A stretch of 64,000 nt of DNA from Nocardiopsis sp. ATB16-24 (GCF_030271535.1 NZ_JASCXJ010000004.1:124001-188000); one strand, 5' to 3'; numbered from the stretch's first letter, positions 54,176 to 63,654 are shown. The notes: generated from the letters alone by a model not told the origin. A program made the numbers and translations.

Positions 54176-54244
54176 ATGACCGTGCTCATCCGACGACTTC
54201 ACGTCGACCACGCGCGGGTGGCCAGCATGCTCTGTCGCCCCTGA
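54176..54244 (+). CDS. Leader peptide upstream of metY-metX
   Basis: A 22-codon frame starts MTVLIRRLHVDHARV and ends SMLCRP. Its LIRRLHVDHARVAS...CR pattern is that of the short leader peptides often found before sulfur and methionine genes in actinomycetes, with one Cys near the end. A -10-like TAGCCT (54163-54168) lies seven bases before the ATG, which fits a leaderless transcript starting at the ATG. A second in-frame ATG six bases upstream exists. Translation past the Cys codon probably decides downstream expression. Confidence 0.65.
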   Translation: MTVLIRRLHVDHARVASMLCRP

Positions 54245-54327
54245 CTCCGAGGTGCGGAGGAGTCAAGGCTCGTCCGCCAATGCAGATCCCTATATTTCCG
54301 ACCTGTAATTAAAGACAGAGGTTTGTC
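54245..54327 (+). promoter_or_regulatory. Attenuator-like leader between leader peptide and metY
   Basis: GACTCC and GGAGTC can pair over a 10-base loop right at and after the leader-peptide stop (54243-54264). An AT-rich stretch and the metY ribosome binding site AGAGG follow. This could be a transcription or translation attenuator; I see no match to a SAM riboswitch. Confidence 0.35.
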
Positions 54328-55644
54328 ATGACCACGGACGGCACCCCCGAGAAGGCCTGGTCCTTCGAGACCCAGCAGATCCACGCCGGGGCCCAGCCGG
54401 ACCCGGCCACCAACGCTCGAGCCACACCCATCTACCAGACGACCTCCTACGTCTTCCGCGACACCCAGCACGGTGCCGACCTGTTCAGCCTCGCCGAACC
54501 GGGCAACATCTACACGCGGATCATGAACCCGACGCAGGACGTCCTGGAGCAGCGCGTCGCAGCGCTGGAGGGCGGCGTCGCGGCCGTGGCCTTCGCCTCC
54601 GGTTCGGCCGCGCTCACCGCCGCGGTGTTCAACCTGGTCGGCGCGGGCGGTCACGCGGTGGCCAGCCCCCTTCTGTACGGCGGTACCTACAACCTCTTCC
54701 GCTACACGCTGCCCAAGCTCGGCATCGAGGTCACCTTCGTCGAGGACCAGGACGACCCCGAGGCCTGGCGTGCGGCCACCCGGCCCGAGACCGCGTTCTA
54801 CTTCGCCGAGACGCTCGCCAACCCCGGCGGTAACGTCCTGGACGTGCGCACCATCGCCGACACCGCGCACGAGCAGGGTCTGCCGCTGATGGTGGACAAC
54901 ACCGTGCCCACGCCCTACCTGCTGCGGCCCATCGAGCACGGTGCCGACATCGTCGTGCACTCGGCCACCAAGTACCTCGGCGGGCACGGCACCACCATGG
55001 CCGGTGTGGTCGTGGACGCGGGCACCTTCGACTTCGGGGCCCACGGCGACCGGTTCCCCGGCTTCGTCGAGCCCGACCCCAGTTACCACGGACTCAAGTA
55101 CTGGGAGGCCCTGGGCCCGGGCGCCTACGCCGCGAAGCTGCGCGTGCAACTGCTGCGCGACACCGGTGCCGCCATCGCCCCGTTCAACAGCTTCCTCATC
55201 ATCCAGGGCATCGAGACGCTGTCCCTGCGCATGGAGCGGCACGTCGCCAACTCCCAGGCCCTCGCCGAGTGGCTGGAGGCACGCGACGAGGTGGAGAAGG
55301 TCTACTACGCCGGACTGCCCTCCAGCCCCTTCAACAAGCTGGCGCGCACGTACATGCCGCTGGGCGCGGGAGCCGTCGTCTCCTTCGACCTCAAGGGCGG
55401 TGTCGAGGCCGGACGGGCCTTCGTCGACGCCACCGAGCTGTTCAGCCGACTGGTCAACATCGGTGACGTGCGCAGCCTCATCGTGCACCCGGCCAGCACC
55501 ACGCACAGCCAGCTGTCCCCCGAGGCGCTGGTGGACGCCGGAGTCACGCCGGGGCTGGTCCGTCTGGCCGTGGGGCTGGAGCACCTGGACGACCTCAAGG
55601 CCGACCTGGAACTGGGCTTTCAGGCGGTGAAGGCACTCCAGTGA
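54328..55644 (+). CDS. metY: O-acetylhomoserine aminocarboxypropyltransferase (sulfhydrylase)
   Basis: A 438-residue PLP enzyme of the Cys/Met metabolism family. The PLP lysine is K215 in SATKYLGGHG. Other family segments are YTRIMNPTQDVLEQRVAALEGG and the late VNIGDVRSLIVHPASTTH. It makes homocysteine from O-acetylhomoserine and sulfide. The ATG follows AGAGG. It overlaps metX by four bases and sits behind the leader peptide. Confidence 0.95.
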   Translation: MTTDGTPEKAWSFETQQIHAGAQPDPATNARATPIYQTTSYVFRDTQHGADLFSLAEPGNIYTRIMNPTQDVLEQRVAALEGGVAAVAFASGSAALTAAVFNLVGAGGHAVASPLLYGGTYNLFRYTLPKLGIEVTFVEDQDDPEAWRAATRPETAFYFAETLANPGGNVLDVRTIADTAHEQGLPLMVDNTVPTPYLLRPIEHGADIVVHSATKYLGGHGTTMAGVVVDAGTFDFGAHGDRFPGFVEPDPSYHGLKYWEALGPGAYAAKLRVQLLRDTGAAIAPFNSFLIIQGIETLSLRMERHVANSQALAEWLEARDEVEKVYYAGLPSSPFNKLARTYMPLGAGAVVSFDLKGGVEAGRAFVDATELFSRLVNIGDVRSLIVHPASTTHSQLSPEALVDAGVTPGLVRLAVGLEHLDDLKADLELGFQAVKALQ

Positions 55645-56777
55645 CCGAGATCCCCGGCTATCCCGCCACCGGTGGGTGGCGGGACGGCGACCCGGTCGGC
55701 GGACGACGCTGGGTGGAGTGGGACAGGCCCCTGGAGCTGGAGTCGGGGGAGTCGCTGCCCGACGTGCGCATCGCCTACCAGACCTGGGGCCGGCTCGACT
55801 CCAAGGGCACCAACGCGGTACTGGTACTGCACGCCCTGACCGGCGACTCCCACGTCGCCGGGGACATCGGCCCGGGCCACCCCAGCCCCGGTTGGTGGGA
55901 AGGCCTGGTGGGACCCGGCCTGTCCCTGGACACCGACCGCTTCTTCGTGGTGGCGCCCAACGTGCTGGGCGGCTGTCAGGGGAGCACCGGCCCCTCCTCA
56001 CCCGCCCCCGACGGGCGGCCGTGGGGCAGCCGGTTCCCCAGGATCACCATCCGCGACACGGTACGAGCGGAGGAGGTACTGGCCGACGCCCTGGGAATCG
56101 ACTCCTGGGCGGCGGTGGTCGGTGGGTCCATGGGCGGGATGCGTGTCCTGGAATGGGCGCTCACGTTCCCCGAGAGGGTCGACCGGGCCCTGGTGCTGGC
56201 CTGCTCCGCGGCCAGCACCGCCTGGCAGATCGCCTGGGCCGCACCCCAACTGCACGCCATCCGCTCCGACCCCGACTGGCTCGGCGGCGACTACCACGAC
56301 ACCGGCCGGTCGCCGCTGTCGGGACTGGGGGTGGCGCGTCGCATCGCGCACATCACCTACCGGAGCGCCCAGGAGCTGGACACCCGTTTCGGCAGGAGAC
56401 CGCAGGAGGGGGAGGACCCCGACCACGGCGGCCGTTACGCGGTGGAGTCCTACCTGGACCACCATGCGGGAAAGCTGGCCCGCAGGTTCGATCCGGCCAG
56501 CTACGTGTTGCTGACCGAGGCGATGAACGGCCACGACGTGGGCAGGGGCAGGGGCGGTGTGGCCGAGGCGCTGCGCCGGATGCCCGAGCGGACCATGGTG
56601 GCGGGTGTGAGCAGCGACCACCTGTACCCCCTGGAGCAGCAGGAGGAGATCGCCAGACACCTTCCCGTCCCAGGGAAGGCGCGGGTGATCACCTCACCCC
56701 ACGGACACGACGGGTTCCTCGTCCAGGTCGACCAGGTGGCGGCGTTGATCAAGGAACTGATGGCGGACGCCGGCTGA
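55641..56777 (+). CDS. metX: Homoserine O-acetyltransferase
   Basis: A 378-residue alpha/beta-hydrolase-fold acyltransferase. The nucleophile is S163 in GGSMGGMRVLEW; HALTGDSHVAG and the late SPHGHDGFLVQ (His) are typical. It provides O-acetylhomoserine for the preceding sulfhydrylase. The GTG start overlaps the metY stop. A strong terminator follows. Confidence 0.95.
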   Translation: MTEIPGYPATGGWRDGDPVGGRRWVEWDRPLELESGESLPDVRIAYQTWGRLDSKGTNAVLVLHALTGDSHVAGDIGPGHPSPGWWEGLVGPGLSLDTDRFFVVAPNVLGGCQGSTGPSSPAPDGRPWGSRFPRITIRDTVRAEEVLADALGIDSWAAVVGGSMGGMRVLEWALTFPERVDRALVLACSAASTAWQIAWAAPQLHAIRSDPDWLGGDYHDTGRSPLSGLGVARRIAHITYRSAQELDTRFGRRPQEGEDPDHGGRYAVESYLDHHAGKLARRFDPASYVLLTEAMNGHDVGRGRGGVAEALRRMPERTMVAGVSSDHLYPLEQQEEIARHLPVPGKARVITSPHGHDGFLVQVDQVAALIKELMADAG

Positions 56778-56798
56778 CCGCGACGGACACGACGGTCC

Positions 56799-56837
56799 CC
56801 TGTGGCCGGTGGCGGTACGCCCGCCACCGGCCACAGG
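56799..56837. terminator. Terminator after metX
   Basis: CCTGTGGCCGGTGGCG and CGCCACCGGCCACAGG form a perfect 16-bp stem with a 7-base loop between convergent genes. Confidence 0.85.
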
Positions 56838-56841
56838 CGGC

Positions 56842-57801
56842 TCAGGTACGCGCGGGGTCGGAGGCCCGGGTCAGCAGGGCGGTGGCGTCGTCGTCCAACC
56901 GCAGATGGTGGACCGGGAGCAGATCGGCGAGCTGCTCGGGATCACGGGCACTGGCGAGCACCGACACCACGGCCGGCCGATCGGCCAGCCAGGACAGGGC
57001 CACCGCGGCCGGGGTGACGTCGTTCCGCTTCGCCACGGTGTCCAGCGCTTCCAGGACCCTCTCACCACGCGGATCCTCAAGGTGGAGACGGGCCTTCCCC
57101 GCCCGCGGGCTGTCGACCTCGGCACCGGGCCGGTACTTGCCGGTGAGGAAGCCGCGGGCGAGGCCGTAGTAGGGCAGCAGGGCCAGACCGTGCTCCTGCG
57201 CCAGGGGCACCAGGTCGGCCTCGATCCCGCGCTCCATCAGGTTGTACGGGGGCTGTACGCACACCGGGGCGTGCAGCCCCTCGCGCTCGCAGACCTCCAG
57301 CCACTCGCGAATGCGCTCGGGGCCGTGGTTGGACAGGCCCACGTGGCGCACCCTGCCCTCGTCGACCAGTGCGGAGAAGACACGGGCGCTCTCCTCCACA
57401 GGGGTCTCGGGGTCGTCGAAGTGGGCGTAGTACAGGTCGATGGTCTCCACGCCCAGCCGCTCCAGGGAGGCCTGCGCGGCGGCCTCGATGTTGGCGCCCG
57501 ACAGTCCGGGGAAGTCGGGGTGCCGGCTGACCTTCGTGGCGATCACCAGGTCGGAGGGACGCCCTCGGGAGGCCAGCCAGCGTCCGATGATCCTCTCGGA
57601 CTCCCCGCCCCGGTTCCCCTCGACCCAGGCGGAGTAGGAGTCCGCCGTGTCGACGAAGTTCCCACCCGCCGCCGTGTAGGCGTCCAGGATCCGGAACGAG
57701 GCGCGCTCGTCCGCCGTCCAACCGAAGACGTTCCCTCCCAGACACAGGGGGGACACGCGCAGGGACGAGCGGCCGAGCGGGCGCAGGCTTACGTCGTTCA
57801 T
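56842..57801 (-). CDS. Aldo/keto reductase
   Basis: A 319-residue AKR of the YajO/Tas type. The catalytic tetrad is visible: D (FVDTADSYSAW, with Tyr), K (IATKVSRH) and H (YYAHFDDPETP). The NADPH-binding end reads SVLASARDPEQLADLL. The substrate is unknown. The ATG at 57801 has a weak ribosome binding site; an in-frame GTG lies 18 bases upstream. Confidence 0.88.
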   Translation of the reverse strand: MNDVSLRPLGRSSLRVSPLCLGGNVFGWTADERASFRILDAYTAAGGNFVDTADSYSAWVEGNRGGESERIIGRWLASRGRPSDLVIATKVSRHPDFPGLSGANIEAAAQASLERLGVETIDLYYAHFDDPETPVEESARVFSALVDEGRVRHVGLSNHGPERIREWLEVCEREGLHAPVCVQPPYNLMERGIEADLVPLAQEHGLALLPYYGLARGFLTGKYRPGAEVDSPRAGKARLHLEDPRGERVLEALDTVAKRNDVTPAAVALSWLADRPAVVSVLASARDPEQLADLLPVHHLRLDDDATALLTRASDPART

Positions 57802-57880
57802 GGTCACCGGTTCTCTCACGTGCTGGATGCAGCGGCCAGGTTAACCGTCCGGGCCCCGGGGATCCACCGCCCCCCGGACG

Positions 57881-59266
57881 TCACACGCCGTGCACCGCCC
57901 GACGGGCCTTCGTGTAACGGTCGCGCACGTGGGGGGCGTCGACGGCCTCGGCCTCGGCCTCGGGCTCTCCGGTGTCCCAGACCGGCGGCTCGGCGGTCCC
58001 CGCCAGTACCCACGCGGCCTGCCGTGCGGCGCCCAACGCGACGTACTCGGCGGGGCGGGGCACGACCACCCGGGCGCCCAGGACGGTGGGCGCGACCGCG
58101 CGTACCGCGGCCGAACGAGCGGCCCCGCCCACGAGCAGGACCCGGTTGACGGGGATCCCGGTGTCGGTCATCGCCGACAGGCCGTCGGCCAGCCCGCACA
58201 GCATCCCCTCCACCGCGGCCCGGGCGATGTTCTCCGGACGCATGTTGGACCGTCGCAACCCGTGCAACGAACCCGCGGCGTCGGGCAGGACGGGGGTGCG
58301 CTCGCCGTCCAGGTAGGGCAGCAGCACGACCCCCTCCGCCCCCGGCTCGGCGGCCATGGCCAACGCGTCCAGTCCGGCCAGGTCCACGTCCAGCATCGAG
58401 GCGGCGGCGGTGAGCACACGGGCCGCGTTCAGCGTGCACACCAGCGGCAGGAACCGTCCGGTCGCGTCGGCGAACCCGCAGATGATCCCGTCGGGGTCCT
58501 GCGTGGCGCCGTCGCTGACGGCGAACACGGTACCGCTGGTGCCCAGGGAGACCACGGCGTCACCCGGACCCAGACCCAGCCCCAGGGCGGCGCCCATGTT
58601 GTCGCCGGTCCCGGGAGCGACGAGGGCGCCCGAGGGCGTGCGCCCCACGGCCTCACCCGGCGCGGCCACACGCGGTACCTGGATCCGGCGCCCGAATGCA
58701 CGTTCCAGCAGTTCGGGGCGGTAGGCGTTCTCCGTGGCGGACCAGTAGCCCGTCCCCGAGGCGTCCCCTCGGTCCGTGGTGGGCTCGGCCCCGGCGCCGG
58801 TCAACCGCCAGGTGAGCCAGTCGTGGGGGAGCATCACCCCGGTCGTGCGGGCCGCGTGGTCGGGCTCGTTGCGGGCCAGCCAGCGCAGCTTGCTGACGGT
58901 CAGGCTGGCGTTGGGCACGTTGTCCACGGCCTTGACCCATGCGGCGGGGCCGCCCAGTTCCTCGATCAGGTCCTGCGCGTCCCCCGCCGAGCGCGTGTCG
59001 TTCCACAGCAGGGCCGGACGTACCACGGCGCCGAGTTCGTCCACGGCGACCATGCCGTGCTGCTGACCGGCGACGGAGACGGCGGCCACCTCGTCGAGCA
59101 GACCGTCGGAGGCCTGGTTCAGGGCCGACCACCAGGCTTCGGGGTGGACCTCGGTCCCGTCGGGGTGCGGGGCCCGTGCCTCGCGCACGACCTCTCCGCT
59201 GTCGGAGTCACAGACCACGACCTTGCAGGACTGGGTCGAACTGTCGATTCCGGCGACCAAGGGCAT
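57881..59266 (-). CDS. xylB: Xylulokinase
   Basis: A 461-residue FGGY-family sugar kinase. The start [16 protein letters not shown] binds phosphate. [17 protein letters not shown] and [10 protein letters not shown] are typical of xylulokinase. [15 protein letters not shown] near the C-terminus is the adenosine-binding motif. It phosphorylates D-xylulose. The ATG follows GGAG. No xylose isomerase or transporter is adjacent. Confidence 0.88.
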   Translation of the reverse strand: MPLVAGIDSSTQSCKVVVCDSDSGEVVREARAPHPDGTEVHPEAWWSALNQASDGLLDEVAAVSVAGQQHGMVAVDELGAVVRPALLWNDTRSAGDAQDLIEELGGPAAWVKAVDNVPNASLTVSKLRWLARNEPDHAARTTGVMLPHDWLTWRLTGAGAEPTTDRGDASGTGYWSATENAYRPELLERAFGRRIQVPRVAAPGEAVGRTPSGALVAPGTGDNMGAALGLGLGPGDAVVSLGTSGTVFAVSDGATQDPDGIICGFADATGRFLPLVCTLNAARVLTAAASMLDVDLAGLDALAMAAEPGAEGVVLLPYLDGERTPVLPDAAGSLHGLRRSNMRPENIARAAVEGMLCGLADGLSAMTDTGIPVNRVLLVGGAARSAAVRAVAPTVLGARVVVPRPAEYVALGAARQAAWVLAGTAEPPVWDTGEPEAEAEAVDAPHVRDRYTKARRAVHGV

Positions 59267-59677
59267 TGTTCTCACTCCGTGGGTCGGTGGGTCGGTGGGG
59301 TGGCTGTTTCCACAACCTAGGTGATGGGGGGCGGTGGGGAAAGCGCTGTCACCCTTCGGCCCTTTCCGCTCCGCCCGCGTGGGAAAGCGGGGGCAGGGGA
59401 GAGGGAGGGGGCCTCGTGGGGCGACGCGGCGCGCTCGTGCATCGGGAAGAGCACTCCGGGTATGGTCCCATGCGATCGTCGGAGCCTTCCCGGGCGGTGG
59501 GCATGTGGCCGACACCACCCATGGAGAAAGCTGAAACGGATAATTCCTACCAAAAGAGTCGGATAGGCTCTGATCAGCGGCGCGACACCCCGACGGGGGG
59601 TCGCGGGCCGCGCGGTTCTCACGCCGATCACCGTGACCTCCGCAGTCCTCCATCCCACGATCACGAAGGAGTGCACC
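59267..59677. other. Divergent region between xylB and metQ
   Basis: About 410 bases without a gene. It holds the xylB promoter region and, close to metQ, a -10-like TAGGCT (59564-59569) and a structured leader (59571-59630). Confidence 0.45.
59571..59630 (+). promoter_or_regulatory. Structured leader upstream of metQ
   Basis: TGATC pairs with GATCA and GGCG with CGCC across the element, with a 3-base bulge. Inside, CGAC-A-CCCC pairs with GGGG-G-GTCG, and a second short GC hairpin follows. It starts at or next to the predicted transcription start and ends 47 bases before the metQ ATG. It may be an RNA switch or attenuator, but I recognise no known class. Confidence 0.4.
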
Positions 59678-60556
59678 ATGCGCACGACCTCAGCCGTCCT
59701 CGGGGCGGCGGCCCTCACGCTGGCGCTCGCCGCCTGCGGTGCGCCCAGCGAGCAGTCCGGCGGGTCCGGTGACGGGGAGGACGTACTGCGTGTGGGCGCC
59801 GTTCCCGTGCCGCACGGAGACATCCTCTCCTTCATCGACGACAACCTCGCCGAGGAGGCGGGTCTGGACCTGGAGATCCGGGAGTTCTCCGACTACAACA
59901 CTCCCAACGCGGCCCTGGTCGAGGGGGAGCTGGACGCCAACTACTTCCAGCACCGGTCCTTCCTCAACGAGTGGGTGGCCAACGGGCCGGACGCCGACCT
60001 GACGTACCTCACCGACGTGCACATCGAGCGGCTGGGCCTGTACTCCGAGGACGTCGAGAGCCTCGACGACCTGCCCGAGGGCGCGGAGATCGCGGTCCCC
60101 AACGACCCGGCCAACCTCAGCCGCGCCCTGAACATCCTGGAGACCGAGGGCCTGGTGACCATCGACCCGGAGGCCGGTCAGACCGCCACCGAGAACGACA
60201 TCACCGACAACCCGCGCGACATCACCGTCACCCCGTTGGAGGCCGCCCAGCTTCCCAGGTCGATCTCCGACGTCGACGCGGCGGTCGTCAACGGCAACTA
60301 CGCCATCGAGGCGGACCTGGCCGAGGAGGCCAACGTCCTGGCCTGGGAGCCCGAGGGCGAGGACTACGTCGAGGCCTACGCCAACGGTCTGGTGACCCTG
60401 GCGGAGAACGCCGACGACGAGCGCGTCCAGTTGCTGGTCGAGTTGCTGCACGACGAGCGGGTCCTGGAGTTCGTCCAGGAGTCCTGGCAGGGCGTGGTCC
60501 TGCCGGTCGACGCCGAAGGCGAGATCGTCGAGACCGAGGGCGCCGTCCAGGAGTGA
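59678..60556 (+). CDS. metQ: Methionine-type ABC transporter lipoprotein (NlpA/MetQ family)
   Basis: A 292-residue exported lipoprotein. The lipobox is ALAAC at residues 16-20. The family motifs [19 protein letters not shown] and [11 protein letters not shown] are all present. MetQ binds methionine outside the membrane and delivers it to MetI/MetN. Neither of those genes lies in the window, so this copy is solitary. The ATG follows AAGGAG. Confidence 0.9.
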   Translation: MRTTSAVLGAAALTLALAACGAPSEQSGGSGDGEDVLRVGAVPVPHGDILSFIDDNLAEEAGLDLEIREFSDYNTPNAALVEGELDANYFQHRSFLNEWVANGPDADLTYLTDVHIERLGLYSEDVESLDDLPEGAEIAVPNDPANLSRALNILETEGLVTIDPEAGQTATENDITDNPRDITVTPLEAAQLPRSISDVDAAVVNGNYAIEADLAEEANVLAWEPEGEDYVEAYANGLVTLAENADDERVQLLVELLHDERVLEFVQESWQGVVLPVDAEGEIVETEGAVQE

Positions 60557-60593
60557 CGGAGTCGGTCCTCCCGGCCGGTCCGCGATACTTTTC

Positions 60594-60637
60594 CGCCGTG
60601 GGGCGGTGGAGCACCGGTGCTCCACCGCCCCACGGCG
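60594..60637. terminator. 44-bp perfect palindrome after metQ
   Basis: CGCCGTGGGGCGGTGGAGCACC is followed directly by its exact reverse complement, with no loop. As RNA it forms a very strong hairpin and probably ends metQ transcription. Confidence 0.75.
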
Positions 60638-60754
60638 TTCGAGTCCCTGGACGTTTTCGGCCGGAGGCCGGGTGCCCGGCGTGCGACCGCCCTCCCCGTC
60701 GTCGGCGTGCTCCGCTCTGTGGTGAAAGCATGGGGCGTCCTACTTTCACAAAAC

Positions 60755-60769
60755 CTACTTATTAAGTAG
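60755..60769. promoter_or_regulatory. Palindromic operator upstream of the sulfonate-type ABC operon
   Basis: CTACTTA-T-TAAGTAG is a perfect 7-1-7 dyad in an AT-rich patch 46 bp before the ATG at 60816. A half-site-like CTACTTTC lies about 15 bp upstream. Symmetry and place suit a repressor of an Rrf2- or similar family; its gene is not in the window. Confidence 0.55.
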
Positions 60770-60815
60770 AGTTCAGTCCGTGGTAGCCGCACATCCGCAG
60801 CCCGTGAGGATCCCC

Positions 60816-61874
60816 ATGTTCGCGCCCATGACCCTGGTCCGCGCCACCGCTGCGGCTCTGACCCTGACCGCGGTCGCCACCGCGTGCGCGCTTCCGGGCG
60901 GTGGGGACGACGACCGAGGTCTCACCCTCGGCTATCTCCCCAACCTCACCCACACACCGGCGCTGGTGGGAGTGGAGAGCGGCCTCCTCCAGCGGGCCCT
61001 GGGCGAGGACGTCCCCCTCTCCACCCAGAGCTTCAACGCCGGCCCCGACGCGATCAACGCCCTCTTCTCCGGCCAGATCGACGCCGCCTTCCTCGGACCC
61101 GGCCCGACCGTCAACGGTTGGGCGCGCTCCGAGGGCGCCGCGCTGCGCGTCATCGCAGGCTCCACCTCCGGCGGCGCGGGCCTGGTGGTGAGGCCGGGGG
61201 TGGAGGACGTCGAGGACCTGGCCGGGAGCACCCTGGCCACACCCCAACTGGGCAACACCCAGGACGTGGCGCTGCGCTGGTTCGCCAAAGAGCGGGGCTG
61301 GCGGACCGACACCGCGGGAGGCGGGGACCTGTCGATCATCCCCCAGGACAACGCCGAGACCGTGAACGCCTTCGCGCTCGGTGAGATCGACGGGGCCTGG
61401 CTCCCCGAACCGCACCTGAGCCGGCTCCTGGTCGAGGCGGGAGGCGAACTGCTGCTGGACGAGGCGGAGCAATGGCCCCGGACCGACGGTGACTTCGTCA
61501 CCACCCACCTCATCGTCAACGCCGATTTCCTGCGGGAGCGTCCGGCGGCGGTCGAAGGACTCCTTCGAGGCCACATCGACACAGTGGACCGGATCAACAG
61601 CCGCCCCGAGGAGGCACAGGAGATCGCCGCCGCACACCTGGCCGACCTGGCCGGGGCCCGACCTGACGCCGAGGTCGTCGCCTCCGCCTTCGACAACATG
61701 ACCTTCACCGTCGATCCGATCGCCCCGTCCCTGCTGGAGGGGGCCGAACGTGCCCAGGCCGTGGGCCTGCTCGACCAGGTCGACCTGAACGGCATCTACG
61801 TCCTCGACCCGCTCAACGCCCTGCTCCGCGAGGACGGGCGGGACGAGGTCGCCGGACCCCGGGAGGAAAAGTGA
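60816..61874 (+). CDS. ssuA: ABC transporter substrate-binding protein, sulfonate/nitrate type
   Basis: A 352-residue NMT1/SsuA-like binding protein. The N-terminal hydrophobic segment ends at ATAC, a weak lipobox. LGYLPNLTHTPALVGVESG, FNAGPDAINALFSGQIDAAFLG and LGNTQDVALRWF are typical. The ligand could be an alkanesulfonate or related compound; the symbol is a family guess. The ATG follows GAGG; a longer GTG-start frame from 60780 is possible. Confidence 0.82.
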   Translation: MFAPMTLVRATAAALTLTAVATACALPGGGDDDRGLTLGYLPNLTHTPALVGVESGLLQRALGEDVPLSTQSFNAGPDAINALFSGQIDAAFLGPGPTVNGWARSEGAALRVIAGSTSGGAGLVVRPGVEDVEDLAGSTLATPQLGNTQDVALRWFAKERGWRTDTAGGGDLSIIPQDNAETVNAFALGEIDGAWLPEPHLSRLLVEAGGELLLDEAEQWPRTDGDFVTTHLIVNADFLRERPAAVEGLLRGHIDTVDRINSRPEEAQEIAAAHLADLAGARPDAEVVASAFDNMTFTVDPIAPSLLEGAERAQAVGLLDQVDLNGIYVLDPLNALLREDGRDEVAGPREEK

Positions 61875-62656
61875 CGACCATGACCGAAACCCTCGACACG
61901 GGCACCGAAAGGGCCAGCGCGGTCGAGATCGACCAGGTCTCCAAGGTGTTCGGTGAGGGCCCCGGCGCCCTGACCGCGATCGACGGCATGTCCGTCTCGG
62001 TGCGGCCCCACGAGTTCGTCGCGCTCGTGGGCGCCTCCGGCTGCGGTAAGAGCACCCTGCTCTCACTCGTGGCGGGACTGACGCGCCCCACCGACGGAAC
62101 CGTGGACGTGGGCGGACACCGCGTGGCCATGATGTTCCAGGAGGCCTCCCTCTTCCCCTGGCTCACCGTCGGCGCCAACATCGAGATCCCCATGCGGGTC
62201 AACGGGGTGCCCCGGGCCCGTCGCAAGGAGCGTGTGGCCGAACTCCTGGACCTGGTCCGTCTGAGCGGCTTCGCCCGAAAGCGTCCGCACCAGCTCTCCG
62301 GTGGCATGCGCCAACGCGTCGCCCTGGCACGCGCCCTGGCCCAGGACGCCGACGTGCTGCTCATGGACGAGCCCTTCGGCGCCCTGGACGCGATGACCCG
62401 CGACATCCTCCACGACGAGATCGAGCGGATCTGGAGGGAGAGGTCGCTGACCGTCATGCTGGTCACGCACAACGTGCGCGAGGCCGTGCGACTGGGCGAC
62501 CGCGTCATCCTCCTGTCCAGCCGCCCAGGACGCGTCATCGAGGAGTTCACGGTCGAGGAGGAGCGACCCCGCCGGATCGACTCCGCTTCGATCGCCTCCC
62601 GCGCGGCCGAGATCACCGACCGGCTCCGGGCGGAGGTGGCGCGCCATGCCGGGTGA
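61871..62656 (+). CDS. ssuB: ABC transporter ATP-binding protein, sulfonate/nitrate type
   Basis: A 261-residue ATPase. Walker A is GASGCGKST, the signature is LSGGMRQRVALARA, and Walker B is LLMDEPFG; the H-loop is VTHNVREAV. The GTG follows GGGAGGAAAA and overlaps the upstream stop; an ATG at 61880 is an alternative. It energises the permease encoded next. Confidence 0.92.
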   Translation: MTTMTETLDTGTERASAVEIDQVSKVFGEGPGALTAIDGMSVSVRPHEFVALVGASGCGKSTLLSLVAGLTRPTDGTVDVGGHRVAMMFQEASLFPWLTVGANIEIPMRVNGVPRARRKERVAELLDLVRLSGFARKRPHQLSGGMRQRVALARALAQDADVLLMDEPFGALDAMTRDILHDEIERIWRERSLTVMLVTHNVREAVRLGDRVILLSSRPGRVIEEFTVEEERPRRIDSASIASRAAEITDRLRAEVARHAG

Positions 62657-63524
62657 CCCCAGCGTGCGGGACCGACATCTGCGGGGGCTCGACGCGTTGG
62701 AGACGGTCGCCTCGGGCGGGGCCGGCCGACCCGGGACCCGGCGTGCGGCGGCCAGGGTCTGGGCCGCCACCTGGCCCAAGCTGGCCGCCGTGGTCCTGGT
62801 CGTCGTGGCCTGGCAGGTGGTGGTGTGGAGTGGCTGGCGGCCGGTCTACGTCCTGCCGGGGCCCGACCAGGTCCTGCCCCGCCTGTTCACGGAACTGTCC
62901 TCCGGCGAGTTCTGGGGAGCCCTCGGGGTCACCATGCGGCGTGCCCTCAGCGGTTTCGCGCTGGCGCTGGTGGTGGGTGTGTCCGTGGGCCTGGCCGTCT
63001 CCCGGTTCGCACCCCTGCGCGTGGCGATCGGCTCGCTCATCACGGGCTTGCAGACGATGCCGTCCATCGTCTGGTTCCCCATCGCGATGTTGCTGTACGG
63101 CATCAGCGAGTCGGCCATCATGTTCGTGATCGTCCTGGGCGCGGCGCCCTCCATCGCGGGCGGTCTGACCTCGGGGATCGACTACGTGTCGCCGCAACTG
63201 CTGCGCGCGGGACGGGCCATGGGGCTGCGCGGCGTCCAGCGGTACACGCTGCTGATCGTCCCCGCCGCCCTGCCGATGTTCGTCACCGGACTCAAACAGG
63301 GATGGGCCTTCGCCTGGCGTTCGCTCATGGCGGGAGAACTGCTGGTCGTCATCGACCAACAGCACTCCCTCGGCTGGGCGCTGAGCCAGGCGCGACAGTT
63401 CAACGACGCCGAGGGCCTGCTGGCCTACGTCATCGTCGTCCTGTGCGTGGGCGTGCTCATCGACGTGTTCTTCGAACGGGCCGATCGCACCATCCGCCAC
63501 CGTTGGGGGGTCACCGCCTCCTGA
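62646..63524 (+). CDS. ssuC: ABC transporter permease, sulfonate/nitrate type
   Basis: A 292-residue permease with a basic N-terminal tail and six helices. The EAA-like loop (LLRAGRAMGLRGVQRYTLLIVPAALPMFVTGLKQG) contacts the ATPase. It overlaps the ATPase gene by 11 bases. A long terminator follows. Confidence 0.92.
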   Translation: MPGDPSVRDRHLRGLDALETVASGGAGRPGTRRAAARVWAATWPKLAAVVLVVVAWQVVVWSGWRPVYVLPGPDQVLPRLFTELSSGEFWGALGVTMRRALSGFALALVVGVSVGLAVSRFAPLRVAIGSLITGLQTMPSIVWFPIAMLLYGISESAIMFVIVLGAAPSIAGGLTSGIDYVSPQLLRAGRAMGLRGVQRYTLLIVPAALPMFVTGLKQGWAFAWRSLMAGELLVVIDQQHSLGWALSQARQFNDAEGLLAYVIVVLCVGVLIDVFFERADRTIRHRWGVTAS

Positions 63525-63597
63525 GGCCTCCCGGGCGGGGCCTGGCCACCGGGCGTAGGGACGGCGTGGGCAGGGGCCGCCCCCGGGCCGCACAGGC

Positions 63598-63640
63598 CGG
63601 TGGGCCGGTCGAGGGCGAGACGCCCTCGACCGGCCCACCG
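63598..63640. terminator. Strong bidirectional terminator
   Basis: A perfect 20-bp stem (63598-63617 with 63621-63640, starting CGGTGGGCCGGTCGAG) closes a 3-base AGA loop, between the permease gene and the convergent dps gene. Confidence 0.88.
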
Positions 63641-63654
63641 AACACGGCCGTGGT

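Noticed and set aside
54170..54327. SAM riboswitch upstream of metY
   Set aside because: I could not find the conserved core of SAM-I, SAM-II or SAM-IV; the leader peptide and a short hairpin explain the region better.
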